From positions 42,247-106,246 of the forward strand of contig NZ_MJGC01000042.1 in assembly GCF_001746915.1 (NCBI RefSeq): a stretch of 64,000 bases of DNA, given 5' to 3'. The stretch comes from Desertifilum tharense IPPAS B-1220. Lineage in GTDB: Bacteria; Cyanobacteriota; Cyanobacteriia; Cyanobacteriales; Desertifilaceae. The translations under genes were made by a program, and so were the position numbers. Positions 25,754-34,772 of this stretch are shown one piece after another. The notes under the pieces are model-generated. The model worked only from the letters and a program-made list of their open reading frames with translations. It was not told where the DNA came from and searched no databases. Position 1 is the first letter of the stretch. Every line of letters begins with the position of its first letter.

Positions 25754-28700
25754 GTTTCAATCCCTAAAAGGGATTAGAGGAAATTGCAATTCAGCCTGGA
25801 GATTATCCAAAGGCGACAGGCAAGTTTCAATCCCTAAAAGGGATTAGAGGAAATTGCAATTCTAAGATCCGCAGGGTTCGCATTTCTCTGAACCTGTTTC
25901 AATCCCTAAAAGGGATTAGAGGAAATTGCAATATGGGTAGAGGAGGTGATAGGGCAATGGCTCAGGTTTCAATCCCTAAAAGGGATTAGAGGAAATTGCA
26001 ATGCGGTGCAAAATTTTAGGTGAATCATGCGCGATTTAAGTTTCAATCCCTAAAAGGGATTAGAGGAAATTGCAATATGTACTTAGGTGGAAGTCCTGGC
26101 ACGGCTGCCGTTTCAATCCCTAAAAGGGATTAGAGGAAATTGCAATCAGCGCAGCATGACAACCAGGTCGCCAAACAGTTCCGGCAATTGTTTCAATCCC
26201 TAAAAGGGATTAGAGGAAATTGCAATAATTTCCACCGCAGATCACGTTCCCCAAGGTGGTGCCAAGCGCTGTTTCAATCCCTAAAAGGGATTAGAGGAAA
26301 TTGCAATACAACGGACGCCACCACAGAGTTACCAACGCTTGTGTTTCAATCCCTAAAAGGGATTAGAGGAAATTGCAATCAAGCTTAAAGTTTTCAGTAG
26401 TCATGGCTTTCTATTTGTTTCAATCCCTAAAAGGGATTAGAGGAAATTGCAATTGGATACTTCAGCTTAATCTTACTGGGCTTGATGGTTTCAATCCCTA
26501 AAAGGGATTAGAGGAAATTGCAATCCATCCTTTTATATGTCAGTCTGGCGCAAGTTATGTTTCAATCCCTAAAAGGGATTAGAGGAAATTGCAATCGAGA
26601 GCTTGAAAGCAAGTTTTCGGATCTGCTCGTTTCAATCCCTAAAAGGGATTAGAGGAAATTGCAATTTGGGCGTACGCTTACTTCTGCTGGTTAACAGGTT
26701 GCAGTTTCAATCCCTAAAAGGGATTAGAGGAAATTGCAATATGGCGGCAGCGTTTTCCTACTGGGGCGGGATGGTACTTGTTTCAATCCCTAAAAGGGAT
26801 TAGAGGAAATTGCAATTTTGTGCCATTGCACGGAGCTTTCAGGGCAAAGACTGGTTTCAATCCCTAAAAGGGATTAGAGGAAATTGCAATAAACGAATTG
26901 GGTACGTTGAAAGTTCGGCAATGCTGTTTCAATCCCTAAAAGGGATTAGAGGAAATTGCAATCTGCCTGATTTGCTGCTTGGAGGCGCACTAATTCGGAT
27001 TGCTGTGTTTCAATCCCTAAAAGGGATTAGAGGAAATTGCAATTTCAAATCATTGGATTAGGAGTTGTTGCAGAAAAACGTTTCAATCCCTAAAAGGGAT
27101 TAGAGGAAATTGCAATAGATTGCGGACTCCAAAGACTTGAAGCCCTTCTCGTTTCAATCCCTAAAAGGGATTAGAGGAAATTGCAATTTCCAGATGTTGA
27201 GAGCGAGTGGAATGAAAGCGTCGTTTCAATCCCTAAAAGGGATTAGAGGAAATTGCAATCAATCAGCGTCATCACCGCTTCCCCACCCTGCCGTTTCAAT
27301 CCCTAAAAGGGATTAGAGGAAATTGCAATAACTTCAAGCAGTATCCTTTGCACAGAAGCCCGCCGTTTCAATCCCTAAAAGGGATTAGAGGAAATTGCAA
27401 TAATACGGTAAAACCGCAACCGTTGCGGTTTTGGGCTACGTTTCAATCCCTAAAAGGGATTAGAGGAAATTGCAATACAATGCGGACAAGGAATTTCTTA
27501 ACCAGTTTTTTGTTTCAATCCCTAAAAGGGATTAGAGGAAATTGCAATGCCGCCTCCCAACGATGCCCCAACAAAAAGCGATCGCCGTTTCAATCCCTAA
27601 AAGGGATTAGAGGAAATTGCAATGTGTGTCAGTTTGGCGTTAAAAAAGCGGCCATCTTGTTTCAATCCCTAAAAGGGATTAGAGGAAATTGCAATTCGAC
27701 CAACCTCTTATGAGGTGAGAAGATCGCTTCATTACCTCAATTCAGGTTTCAATCCCTAAAAGGGATTAGAGGAAATTGCAATATCCGACTACCCGCCCAA
27801 GAATGCTCGATACCATCCTGTTTCAATCCCTAAAAGGGATTAGAGGAAATTGCAATGAGCAAGATTTTTTAGCAGCCATAATAAATCCTAAAGTTTCAAT
27901 CCCTAAAAGGGATTAGAGGAAATTGCAATTATCAGCGAATGCAGGACTACATAAGCCCCAAAAGTTTCAATCCCTAAAAGGGATTAGAGGAAATTGCAAT
28001 ACTGCTCAGGGACAACTATTCGAGTTAAACCTTCTGTTTCAATCCCTAAAAGGGATTAGAGGAAATTGCAATTTCACGAAATCGTCTGGGGTTAAATATT
28101 CTTCCCCGAAGTTTCAATCCCTAAAAGGGATTAGAGGAAATTGCAATGACTCTTCACCACTTGCCACTCGCTCAAGGGCAGCAAAGTTTCAATCCCTAAA
28201 AGGGATTAGAGGAAATTGCAATTATTTTTTGGAGGGATAGCCGGAGCCGGAAAGTCTGTTTCAATCCCTAAAAGGGATTAGAGGAAATTGCAATAAGATT
28301 AGAAAAAATGAAGCGGTCAATGGCCGCTTTTTTGTTTCAATCCCTAAAAGGGATTAGAGGAAATTGCAATAAACTCTGATTCTAAGTGAGAAACCCGCTT
28401 GTAAAGTTTCAATCCCTAAAAGGGATTAGAGGAAATTGCAATTGGGCGATTTTTCGAGCAAGCTGAAGGTTTGCCAGGTTTCAATCCCTAAAAGGGATTA
28501 GAGGAAATTGCAATGCTAGACCGGGCGCGAAGCGATTTGGGGATTTCTCGGTTTCAATCCCTAAAAGGGATTAGAGGAAATTGCAATTTCAAGCTCAACG
28601 AGCTACAGAAGGAGGTCAGCGGCGTTTCAATCCCTAAAAGGGATTAGAGGAAATTGCAATCCGAGCGATCGTAGTTAGCGCGATATTCCTCGCGAGTTTC

Positions 28701-29246
28701 AATCCCTAAAAGGGATTAGAGGAAATTGCAATCGGTTTCCTTGTCCGTGAAGCCGTCCTTGGGCGTCCAGTTTCAATCCCTAAAAGGGATTAGAGGAAAT
28801 TGCAATAATATGATGTTGGCGATGGATGTACCATTCTCATTGATGTTTCAATCCCTAAAAGGGATTAGAGGAAATTGCAATGGTATTGAGAAAGTCAAAA
28901 TCTTGGCTGATAGCCTCGTTTCAATCCCTAAAAGGGATTAGAGGAAATTGCAATGACTATCTAAAATCTCTTTCGGAAATTTCTCGCGTGGTTTCAATCC
29001 CTAAAAGGGATTAGAGGAAATTGCAATTTCTTGGGTTCTTCAGGTGTTCGTCTACGAAGTTGTGGTGTTTCAATCCCTAAAAGGGATTAGAGGAAATTGC
29101 AATAGAGCCGAGGTCTAAAGGAACATTATTTTCTATAGTTTCAATCCCTAAAAGGGATTAGAGGAAATTGCAATGCTATACCATTTTTCATTTAGTCGCA
29201 TATGTTCCTGTTTCAATCCCTAAAAGGGATTAGAGGAAATTGCAAT
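25754..29246 (-). CRISPR. CRISPR array, 48 repeats of 37 bases and 47 spacers
   Basis: The repeat reads GTTTCAATCCC...GAAATTGCAAT on the plus strand (37 bases) with an internal palindrome AATCCC-TAAAA-GGGATT. Starts were counted from 25754 to 29210, giving 48 copies. No mismatch was noticed between copies, including both terminal ones. Spacers are mostly 33-40 bases, with outliers of 43, 44 and 50. On the minus strand the repeat ends ATTGAAAC, the usual crRNA 5' handle of cyanobacterial type I/III arrays. Transcription is therefore inferred to run right to left from a leader at 29247-29524. No cas genes are in the window, so the Cas set is in trans and the subtype is undetermined. Confidence 0.98.
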
Positions 29247-29524
29247 CGCGGACGCCCGAAAGCCTTGGTATATTTAGTTTTCCAGGTGCATTTGCGCGAG
29301 GCTGAACTTAATGTAGCATATTGCCCAGACAAAAGATAGTCCAAATCGCTAAAACCCTTGTGAGATCAGGTGCGCGAGGCTCAAGAATAGCCAAGTCAAC
29401 TCAAAACCTTGCGCCTGGGGGCTTCTAGCGGCTACCTCACAATCGCTGAAATCTACACCCACCCCCTCGCGCCCAACAGAGGAAGGGATAACCCTCTTCC
29501 CTTCCTCCGCAAACGACTCTGGGC
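29247..29524 (-). promoter_or_regulatory. Probable CRISPR leader
   Basis: These are about 278 non-coding bases between the array and pntB. Near the array the minus strand has AGCCTCGCGCAAATGCACCTG-like sequence (about 29283-29303), and a shorter copy AGCCTCGCGCACCTG lies further out (about 29367-29383). A promoter candidate is at 29315-29344. Leader status is inferred from repeat orientation. Confidence 0.6.
29315..29344 (-). promoter_or_regulatory. Candidate pre-crRNA promoter
   Basis: On the minus strand TTGGAC (29339-29344) and TATGCT (29315-29320) are 18 bases apart, placing a start about 60 bases before the first repeat. Confidence 0.45.
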
Positions 29525-30925
29525 TTAGAGTTGCTTCACTTCCGAAACGAGCTTGGCAATCACATCCTTGGCATTACCAAACAGCATCATCGTCTTATCC
29601 TTGTAGAACAAGTCATTATCAACCCCAGCAAACCCGGTACTCATGCTGCGCTTCACAACAATCGTATGTTTTGCCTTGTCTACCTCTAAAATTGGCATTC
29701 CGTAGATCGGACTGCTTTTATTACTCTTCGCCGCAGGGTTCACCACATCATTCGCCCCAATCACCAGCGCCACATCGGTTTGATCGAATTGGGGATTAAT
29801 GTCATCCATATCATAAAGCTGAGGATAAGGGACATTTGCCTCGGCTAGCAACACGTTCATGTGTCCCGGCATCCGCCCTGCAACGGGGTGAATGGCATAC
29901 TTGACTTCAACTCCCAAGCGTTCTAATTGATCGGCTAACTCGCGAACGGCGTGCTGCGCTTGGGCGACGGCCATCCCGTAACCGGGTACAATCACCACAG
30001 AACGCGCATAGCCCAACATCATCGCGCTTTCTTCGGAGTCAATGCTGCGAACGCTCTGGTTGGCAGTGCTACCGCCAGCAGCGGCAGTCCCTTCAGCCGT
30101 GCCAAAGCCGCTAAACAACACGCTCGGTAGGGTGCGGTTCATGGCTTTACACATAATCTGAGTCAAAATTAACCCAGATGCGCCCACCAAGGCCCCGGAA
30201 ATAATCAGCACATTGTTCATCACCACAAATCCGGCAGCACTCGCAGCCACCCCCGATAGGGAGTTTAACAGCGACACCACCACCGGCATATCGCCCCCAC
30301 CAATGGGGATGACGAACAGAACGCCTAAAACCAGGGAAAGACCGATGATCCCTAAGAATACGGTCGGATTGGGGACGCTGACCAGTAAATAGACGCTGGC
30401 AATCCCAAAACCCACTAACAGCAAAATATTGAGGGTTTGCTGGAAAGGAAATTTAATCGGGGCCCCACTCATAATCCCTTGCAATTTGGCAAAGGCAATC
30501 ATACTCCCCGTAAAGGTGACGCCGCCGATGAAGACGCTGAGGATAATGGAAATATTGCTATCGGGCGCGATCGCACTCGCATTGCCTAGCAGCCGCCAGT
30601 ATTCCGCGATCGCCACCAGTGCTGAAGCCGCCCCCCCTAAGCCGTTAAACAAGCCGACCATTTGCGGCATAGCCGTCATGGCGACTTTTTGAGCGGCGAT
30701 CGCCCCAATCAAGGAACCGATCGCAATCCCGGCTAAAATCATCTCGTAGTTCAGGACTTGCCGATCGAGCAAGGTGGCGACTACCGCCAACAACATCCCG
30801 ACAGAAGCCAGTAAATTCCCATTGCGGGCAGTGGCGGGAGAACCCAGTTTTTTCAGCCCAATGATAAATAAGGACGCCGCCACCAAATAGGCGACTTGAA
30901 TGCCAGTTGGCAGAAATTCACTCAT
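29525..30925 (-). CDS. pntB: NAD(P) transhydrogenase subunit beta
   Basis: This 466-residue beta subunit of the proton-translocating transhydrogenase couples hydride transfer from NADH to NADP+ with proton movement. Nine or so membrane helices (1-270) precede the NADP-binding domain III, with GYGMAVAQAQHAVREL and AIHPVAGRMPGHMNVLLAEA, and the C-terminal AKDVIAKLVSEVKQL. It is the last gene of the three-gene pnt operon, 61 bases after the preceding gene. In cyanobacteria it is a thylakoid or plasma-membrane enzyme that supplies NADPH. Confidence 0.96.
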   Translation of the reverse strand: MSEFLPTGIQVAYLVAASLFIIGLKKLGSPATARNGNLLASVGMLLAVVATLLDRQVLNYEMILAGIAIGSLIGAIAAQKVAMTAMPQMVGLFNGLGGAASALVAIAEYWRLLGNASAIAPDSNISIILSVFIGGVTFTGSMIAFAKLQGIMSGAPIKFPFQQTLNILLLVGFGIASVYLLVSVPNPTVFLGIIGLSLVLGVLFVIPIGGGDMPVVVSLLNSLSGVAASAAGFVVMNNVLIISGALVGASGLILTQIMCKAMNRTLPSVLFSGFGTAEGTAAAGGSTANQSVRSIDSEESAMMLGYARSVVIVPGYGMAVAQAQHAVRELADQLERLGVEVKYAIHPVAGRMPGHMNVLLAEANVPYPQLYDMDDINPQFDQTDVALVIGANDVVNPAAKSNKSSPIYGMPILEVDKAKHTIVVKRSMSTGFAGVDNDLFYKDKTMMLFGNAKDVIAKLVSEVKQL

Positions 30926-30986
30926 AATGCTCTGTTGAGTTTAATGGGATTAATGCAAGACAGATCCGAGAAGCCCGTAAATTCAA

Positions 30987-31274
30987 TTAGGCTTCTTTTT
31001 TCTTAAACATTTGCAGCATTCGATCCGTGACCAAGAAGCCACCGACAACGTTAATCGTGGCTAAAACCACCGCCAGCAGACCTAAAATAATACTGAGGTT
31101 CCAACTGCGATCGCCCGCAACAATTAACGCCCCGATCACAGAAATTCCCGAAATAGCATTCGCCCCCGACATCAACGGAGTATGGAGGGTTGGGGGCACC
31201 TTATTAATCACTTCAAACCCAGTAAACGACGCTAGCACAAACACAAACAAAGCGCCAATTAAACTTTCAGTCAT
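30987..31274 (-). CDS. pntA: NAD(P) transhydrogenase subunit alpha part 2 (membrane segment)
   Basis: This protein of about 95 residues carries the membrane helices that in E. coli form the C-terminal part of PntA. Three hydrophobic segments are visible (ALFVFVLASFTGFEVI, ANAISGISVIGALIVAG, LGLLAVVLATINVVGGFLV). The start was placed at ATG 31274; a GTG 7 codons upstream is in frame. It sits between the catalytic alpha gene and pntB, as in the split-alpha arrangement of cyanobacteria. Confidence 0.93.
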   Translation of the reverse strand: MTESLIGALFVFVLASFTGFEVINKVPPTLHTPLMSGANAISGISVIGALIVAGDRSWNLSIILGLLAVVLATINVVGGFLVTDRMLQMFKKKEA

Positions 31275-31354
31275 GATCTTCTTCTCGCTCAACACTGCTT
31301 GAGGTACAGGGGACAGACGATTGAGGGCGAGGCTTCTCCCTCATGAATCGGGGT

Positions 31355-32500
31355 TTAAGCATTCACCGCCATTTGGTTTAAAGCCTCTTGCACGCGAGCA
31401 TTGCGAATCTCTCCGCCATGCGTAATACAAGTGCTGCTGGCAATATCATCAGCAAAATCTAGGTTCAACTCGCCTTCTTTAATCAGGTATTCCAGCAAGG
31501 TTGAAATATTTTTGGCGTACATTTGCGAGGCGTGAACGGGCATAGAGGCGGGTAAGTTAATCGGCCCAATTAGGGTAACGCCATGACGCACCACATCTTT
31601 GCCAGCTTCAGTTCCCGCGCAGTTCCCCCCTTGATCGGCGGCTAAGTCTACAATCACCGATCCGGGCTGCATCTGGGCAACCATTTCTTCTGTCACCAGG
31701 ATCGGGGCTTTTCTACCGGGGACTTGGGCGGTTGTAATCACCACATCTGCGCTTTTAACGTGCTGCGCGATCGCCTCTTGGGTTCTTTGCTTGGCTCGTT
31801 CGGACACTTCTTTGGCATAACCGCCTTCAGCTACGGTATCCTCTTCTAGCGCCACATCCACAAACTTAGCCCCTAAGCTTTGGACTTCTTCTTTCACCGC
31901 CGGACGGATATCAAACGCTTCCACAATCGCCCCTAGACGCCTTGCAGTCGCGATCGCTTGTAACCCCGCAACCCCTGCCCCAATCACGAACACCTTCGCC
32001 GGCCGAATCGTTCCGGCAGCGGTGGTTAACATCGGGAAAAACTTGGGCAACGCCGCCGCCGCAATCAAAACCGCCTTATATCCCGCCACCCCCGCTTGGG
32101 AGGAAAGCGCATCCATACTTTGGGCGCGACTCGTGCGAGGAATCAGTTCCATACTCAAGGCGGTGACTTGCTTCTCGGCGAGTTTTTGGATCAGTTCGGG
32201 TTTGCCCAAGGGGTTGAGAAAGCTAATTAACACGCTTCCTGCCCGCAGGCGATGGATTTCTTCTTCTTTGGGTATCCCCACTTTCAGTAAGACATCGGCT
32301 TCTCGCCACAGATAATCGGTATCCGAAATCATCTTAGCTCCAGCCGCTTCATAGGCTGCGTTGGGAAAACAGGACGCTTCGCCAGCACCGCTTTCTACCC
32401 AAATTTCCCAGCCCTGCTTGACGAGTCGAGCAACTACATCGGGAATTAATGCCACCCGATGTTCTCCAACTTCGATTTCTTTTGCAACCGCTATTTTCAT
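31355..32500 (-). CDS. pntA: Re/Si-specific NAD(P)+ transhydrogenase subunit alpha (NAD-binding domain)
   Basis: This 381-residue soluble domain I binds NAD(H) and donates the hydride. It has the N-terminal KEIEVGEHRVALIPD signature shared with alanine dehydrogenase, the segment RAQSMDALSSQAGVAGYKAV, the Rossmann motif VIGAGVAGLQAIATARRLG, and the DLAADQGGNC motif. AAGGAG 5 bases before the ATG at 32500 gives a clear start. A 19-codon upstream extension in the same frame is not needed. It is the first gene of the pnt operon; the promoter should lie in 32501-32700. Confidence 0.96.
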   Translation of the reverse strand: MKIAVAKEIEVGEHRVALIPDVVARLVKQGWEIWVESGAGEASCFPNAAYEAAGAKMISDTDYLWREADVLLKVGIPKEEEIHRLRAGSVLISFLNPLGKPELIQKLAEKQVTALSMELIPRTSRAQSMDALSSQAGVAGYKAVLIAAAALPKFFPMLTTAAGTIRPAKVFVIGAGVAGLQAIATARRLGAIVEAFDIRPAVKEEVQSLGAKFVDVALEEDTVAEGGYAKEVSERAKQRTQEAIAQHVKSADVVITTAQVPGRKAPILVTEEMVAQMQPGSVIVDLAADQGGNCAGTEAGKDVVRHGVTLIGPINLPASMPVHASQMYAKNISTLLEYLIKEGELNLDFADDIASSTCITHGGEIRNARVQEALNQMAVNA

Positions 32501-33035
32501 TGATTCTCCTTGGTGGTTGAAACTAAAGCGCGACCGTATCGGCTGACTCTCGCCCAAAAGCTATCGGAAACCCTAAGTGTTGTATGCTAATGCGATTCCC
32601 TGAATCAGTCGCCTATCTTTAACCTTGTTTTCGGGATTTCGCAAAGGTTTGGCGAGGGTTTCTGCGGGTTAACTTCATTTTGCTCAAAGTTTTCTGTGGC
32701 GCTGTCAAGTTTAGAACAAATTTATCGAGAAATTAGATTTACCCTGAATTTCCCTTAACTGTTTATGGTAATCAATCAATCCAGGGTTGCTATTAGTAAT
32801 CCCACCTGAATTCGCGTTAAAAGTCTCTAAGACATATTGAGGAATTTTAAGTTAATTTTGCAAATTGCTATAATATCAAGCCACAGATAGATACGATCTT
32901 GGGAAAGCGATAGACAAAAATCTGGCACTCCATCGAGGCTGCCAACGTCTAAAGGGGCAAATTTCACCCATCCCATATCTTTGAGAAAGTCGGTAAAGTG
33001 AAGTTGAATACAATATCTGGTGTTGAGGTAATGGT
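32501..33035. other. Intergenic region between divergent pnt operon and DUF2808 gene
   Basis: On the plus strand TATAAT at 32869-32874 is a good -10 element for the DUF2808 gene. It would give a 5' leader of about 155 bases; the -35 (TTTAAG) is weak. The left half should carry the pnt promoter. The 78-codon minus-strand frame at 32876-33112 overlaps the signal-peptide region of the next gene and is rejected. Confidence 0.45.
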
Positions 33036-33572
33036 ATGAAGTTGTCTAAGTTATCGACCTTTGGGCGCGTTTTGGTGATGATGGCGATCGCAGGTGGCAC
33101 CCTAGGAGCCATGCCGGTTGCAAGCTGGGCTTCAGGTCAAGGACTCACCCTGTTTGGAGGCCCCGAACGCCAATATCGCCTCCCGTTCCGCGTTGACTTT
33201 GGCGCTCGACCCGATATCATCGACCGCTATCGCTTCAGAATTCCCGCCAATAAAATGACCCTGGCGGCCGCTCAGTTTGCGATCTCCTATCCCCCAGATT
33301 TCAATGCCCGCTTCGATCCCAACGAGGTTGAAGTCCGGGTGAAAGGCAAAAAAGTCGCCCTCGATGAAGTGATCTGGGATCGGGAGAATAATTTAATTGA
33401 AATCTATCCCCAGGAAGCCGTCCCCGCAGGCAACAGCGTTGAATTAATTTTCTCTAACGTCAGAAATCCCAGCAATCAAGGGATGTTCTACATCAAAGCC
33501 ACCATTGTTAGCCCCGGCGACCTGCCGCTGCCTCGCTACCTAGGGATTTGGGATGTGACAATCAGCCGCTAG
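33036..33572 (+). CDS. DUF2808 exported protein
   Basis: This 178-residue protein has a signal peptide (basic start, core VLVMMAIAGGTLGAMPV, probable cut near WAS-G). It continues into the cyanobacterial DUF2808 domain, with DRYRFRIPANKMTLAAAQFAISYPPDFNARFDP in the middle and YLGIWDVTIS at the end. The biochemical role is unknown; it is likely periplasmic. It stands just upstream of rpmH but with a separate leader. Confidence 0.85.
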   Translation: MKLSKLSTFGRVLVMMAIAGGTLGAMPVASWASGQGLTLFGGPERQYRLPFRVDFGARPDIIDRYRFRIPANKMTLAAAQFAISYPPDFNARFDPNEVEVRVKGKKVALDEVIWDRENNLIEIYPQEAVPAGNSVELIFSNVRNPSNQGMFYIKATIVSPGDLPLPRYLGIWDVTISR

Positions 33573-33644
33573 CGGGCGGACTCATGGTAAAATTAGGGAT
33601 TGTGACTTTTTATGAAACTGAGTCGATAACTCAACGCTAGTCTT

Positions 33645-33782
33645 ATGAGCCAACGGACATTAGGCGGAACCAACCGCAAACGCAAGAGAACTTCTGGATT
33701 TCGCGCTCGGATGCGCGCTGCTACGGGACGCCGAGTCATCAAAGCTCGCAGAAGAAAAGGACGTTATCGCTTAAGCGTCTAA
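33645..33782 (+). CDS. rpmH: 50S ribosomal protein L34
   Basis: This 45-residue highly basic protein ([20 protein letters not shown] ... [10 protein letters not shown]) is L34 of the large ribosomal subunit. It heads the conserved rpmH-rnpA-yidC cluster. The start follows the family's N-terminus; no SD is obvious. Confidence 0.97.
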   Translation: MSQRTLGGTNRKRKRTSGFRARMRAATGRRVIKARRRKGRYRLSV

Positions 33783-33819
33783 GCTTGAGCGTTAAGCACC
33801 CCATGCGATCGTTGAGGTT

Positions 33820-34221
33820 GTGTTACCACAAGCAAACCGCTTAAAGCATCGGCAAGAATTTCAAGCCGTTTATCAAAATGGAATGCGCCGTCAATCCTCC
33901 CATCTCATTTTGAGAGCCTTGGGAAATCCTTGTGCTGAAAACGGTCAGGGTGAAGCTGCGCCTGCGCCATTCCCGACTCGGATTGGCGTCGTTGTTGGGC
34001 AAAAAGTGAGTAAGCGAGCCGTTGTTCGCAACCGCATCAAGCGGCGAATTCGGGCGGGTCTGCGTCAATTTCTACCCCGATTGTCACCCGGTTGGCAGTT
34101 GGTCGTCATTGCGCGACCCACTGCCCAAGAGTGCGAATATGACGAATTTCTGAGAGAATTAGAGCAGTTGTTGGCAGGCATAGAGGTACTCAATGGCCAT
34201 TCAAGAGGACATTTACTATGA
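33820..34221 (+). CDS. rnpA: Ribonuclease P protein component
   Basis: RnpA binds the RNase P RNA and helps cleave tRNA 5' leaders. The 133-residue protein has the N-terminal LPQANRLKHRQEFQAVYQNG and the RNR-type motif KRAVVRNRIKRRIRAGLR. It starts with GTG at 33820, 37 bases after rpmH. Its 3' end overlaps the next gene by 29 bases in another frame. The C-terminal extension (about 15 residues past the fold) lies in this overlap. Confidence 0.96.
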   Translation: MLPQANRLKHRQEFQAVYQNGMRRQSSHLILRALGNPCAENGQGEAAPAPFPTRIGVVVGQKVSKRAVVRNRIKRRIRAGLRQFLPRLSPGWQLVVIARPTAQECEYDEFLRELEQLLAGIEVLNGHSRGHLL

Positions 34222-34594
34222 AGGCGGCCCCCATATTGGCGACTTAATCCTCAATATTCTGCTAGGATTCACCGTCATTTGTTTGCCGCTCACTGTTGGG
34301 GCAATTGTGCGAGCGCTCTGGGTTCGCTATAAAATTACCAATCGGCGGATTTCTGTAATTGGGGGTTGGATGGGGCGCGATCGCACCGACCTAATTTACA
34401 CAGAAATTGCCAAAATTGTCACCGTCCCTAGAGGCTTAGGAGCTTGGGGAGATATGGTGATTACCCTCAAAGACGGTTCTCGCTTAGAATTAAGAGCCAT
34501 TCCTAACTTTAGAGAGATTTATAGCTATATCAGCGAAAAACTAACAGACAAAGCTAAAAAAGCGAGCGGTGCTTTAGGGGAAGCGAAAAACTAA
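34193..34594 (+). CDS. PH-domain membrane protein
   Basis: This 133-residue protein has a hydrophobic N-terminal segment (about 17-44) followed by a bacterial PH-like domain (YKITNRRISVIGGWMGRDRTDLIYTEIAKIVTVPRGLGAWGDMVITLKDGSRLELRAIPN is the whole core; key parts are RYKITNRRISV and WGDMVITLKDG). It overlaps rnpA by 29 bases, suggesting translational coupling. It occupies the place taken by yidD in many other bacteria. A role alongside membrane-protein insertion is an inference from context. Confidence 0.85.
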   Translation: MAIQEDIYYEGGPHIGDLILNILLGFTVICLPLTVGAIVRALWVRYKITNRRISVIGGWMGRDRTDLIYTEIAKIVTVPRGLGAWGDMVITLKDGSRLELRAIPNFREIYSYISEKLTDKAKKASGALGEAKN

Positions 34595-34772
34595 AACTCA
34601 CCGAGATTTTTCGCCTGCTCAAGGCAAATTTCTAGCCGCCCTCAATGCTCAAACTGAGGGGCTGACTCGCTCTTAGATTCCCAGTATATGAACCCACAGT
34701 GGGTCAAATTGGGATCGGATACATTAGAGAAGCAGACAACAAACTAGACTCGCGAAGGGTAACTCAGGACGA

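Noticed and set aside
26140..28941. Plus-strand open frames within the CRISPR array
   Set aside because: They translate the repeat itself (FQSLKGIRGNCN) and are not genes.
25754..29246. Link between the CHAT proteins and the CRISPR array, as in the type III-E TPR-CHAT (Craspase) system
   Set aside because: The CHAT proteins here have FHA/TPS secretion domains, not TPR domains. They lie about 10 and 21 kb from the array, and no cas effector is present.
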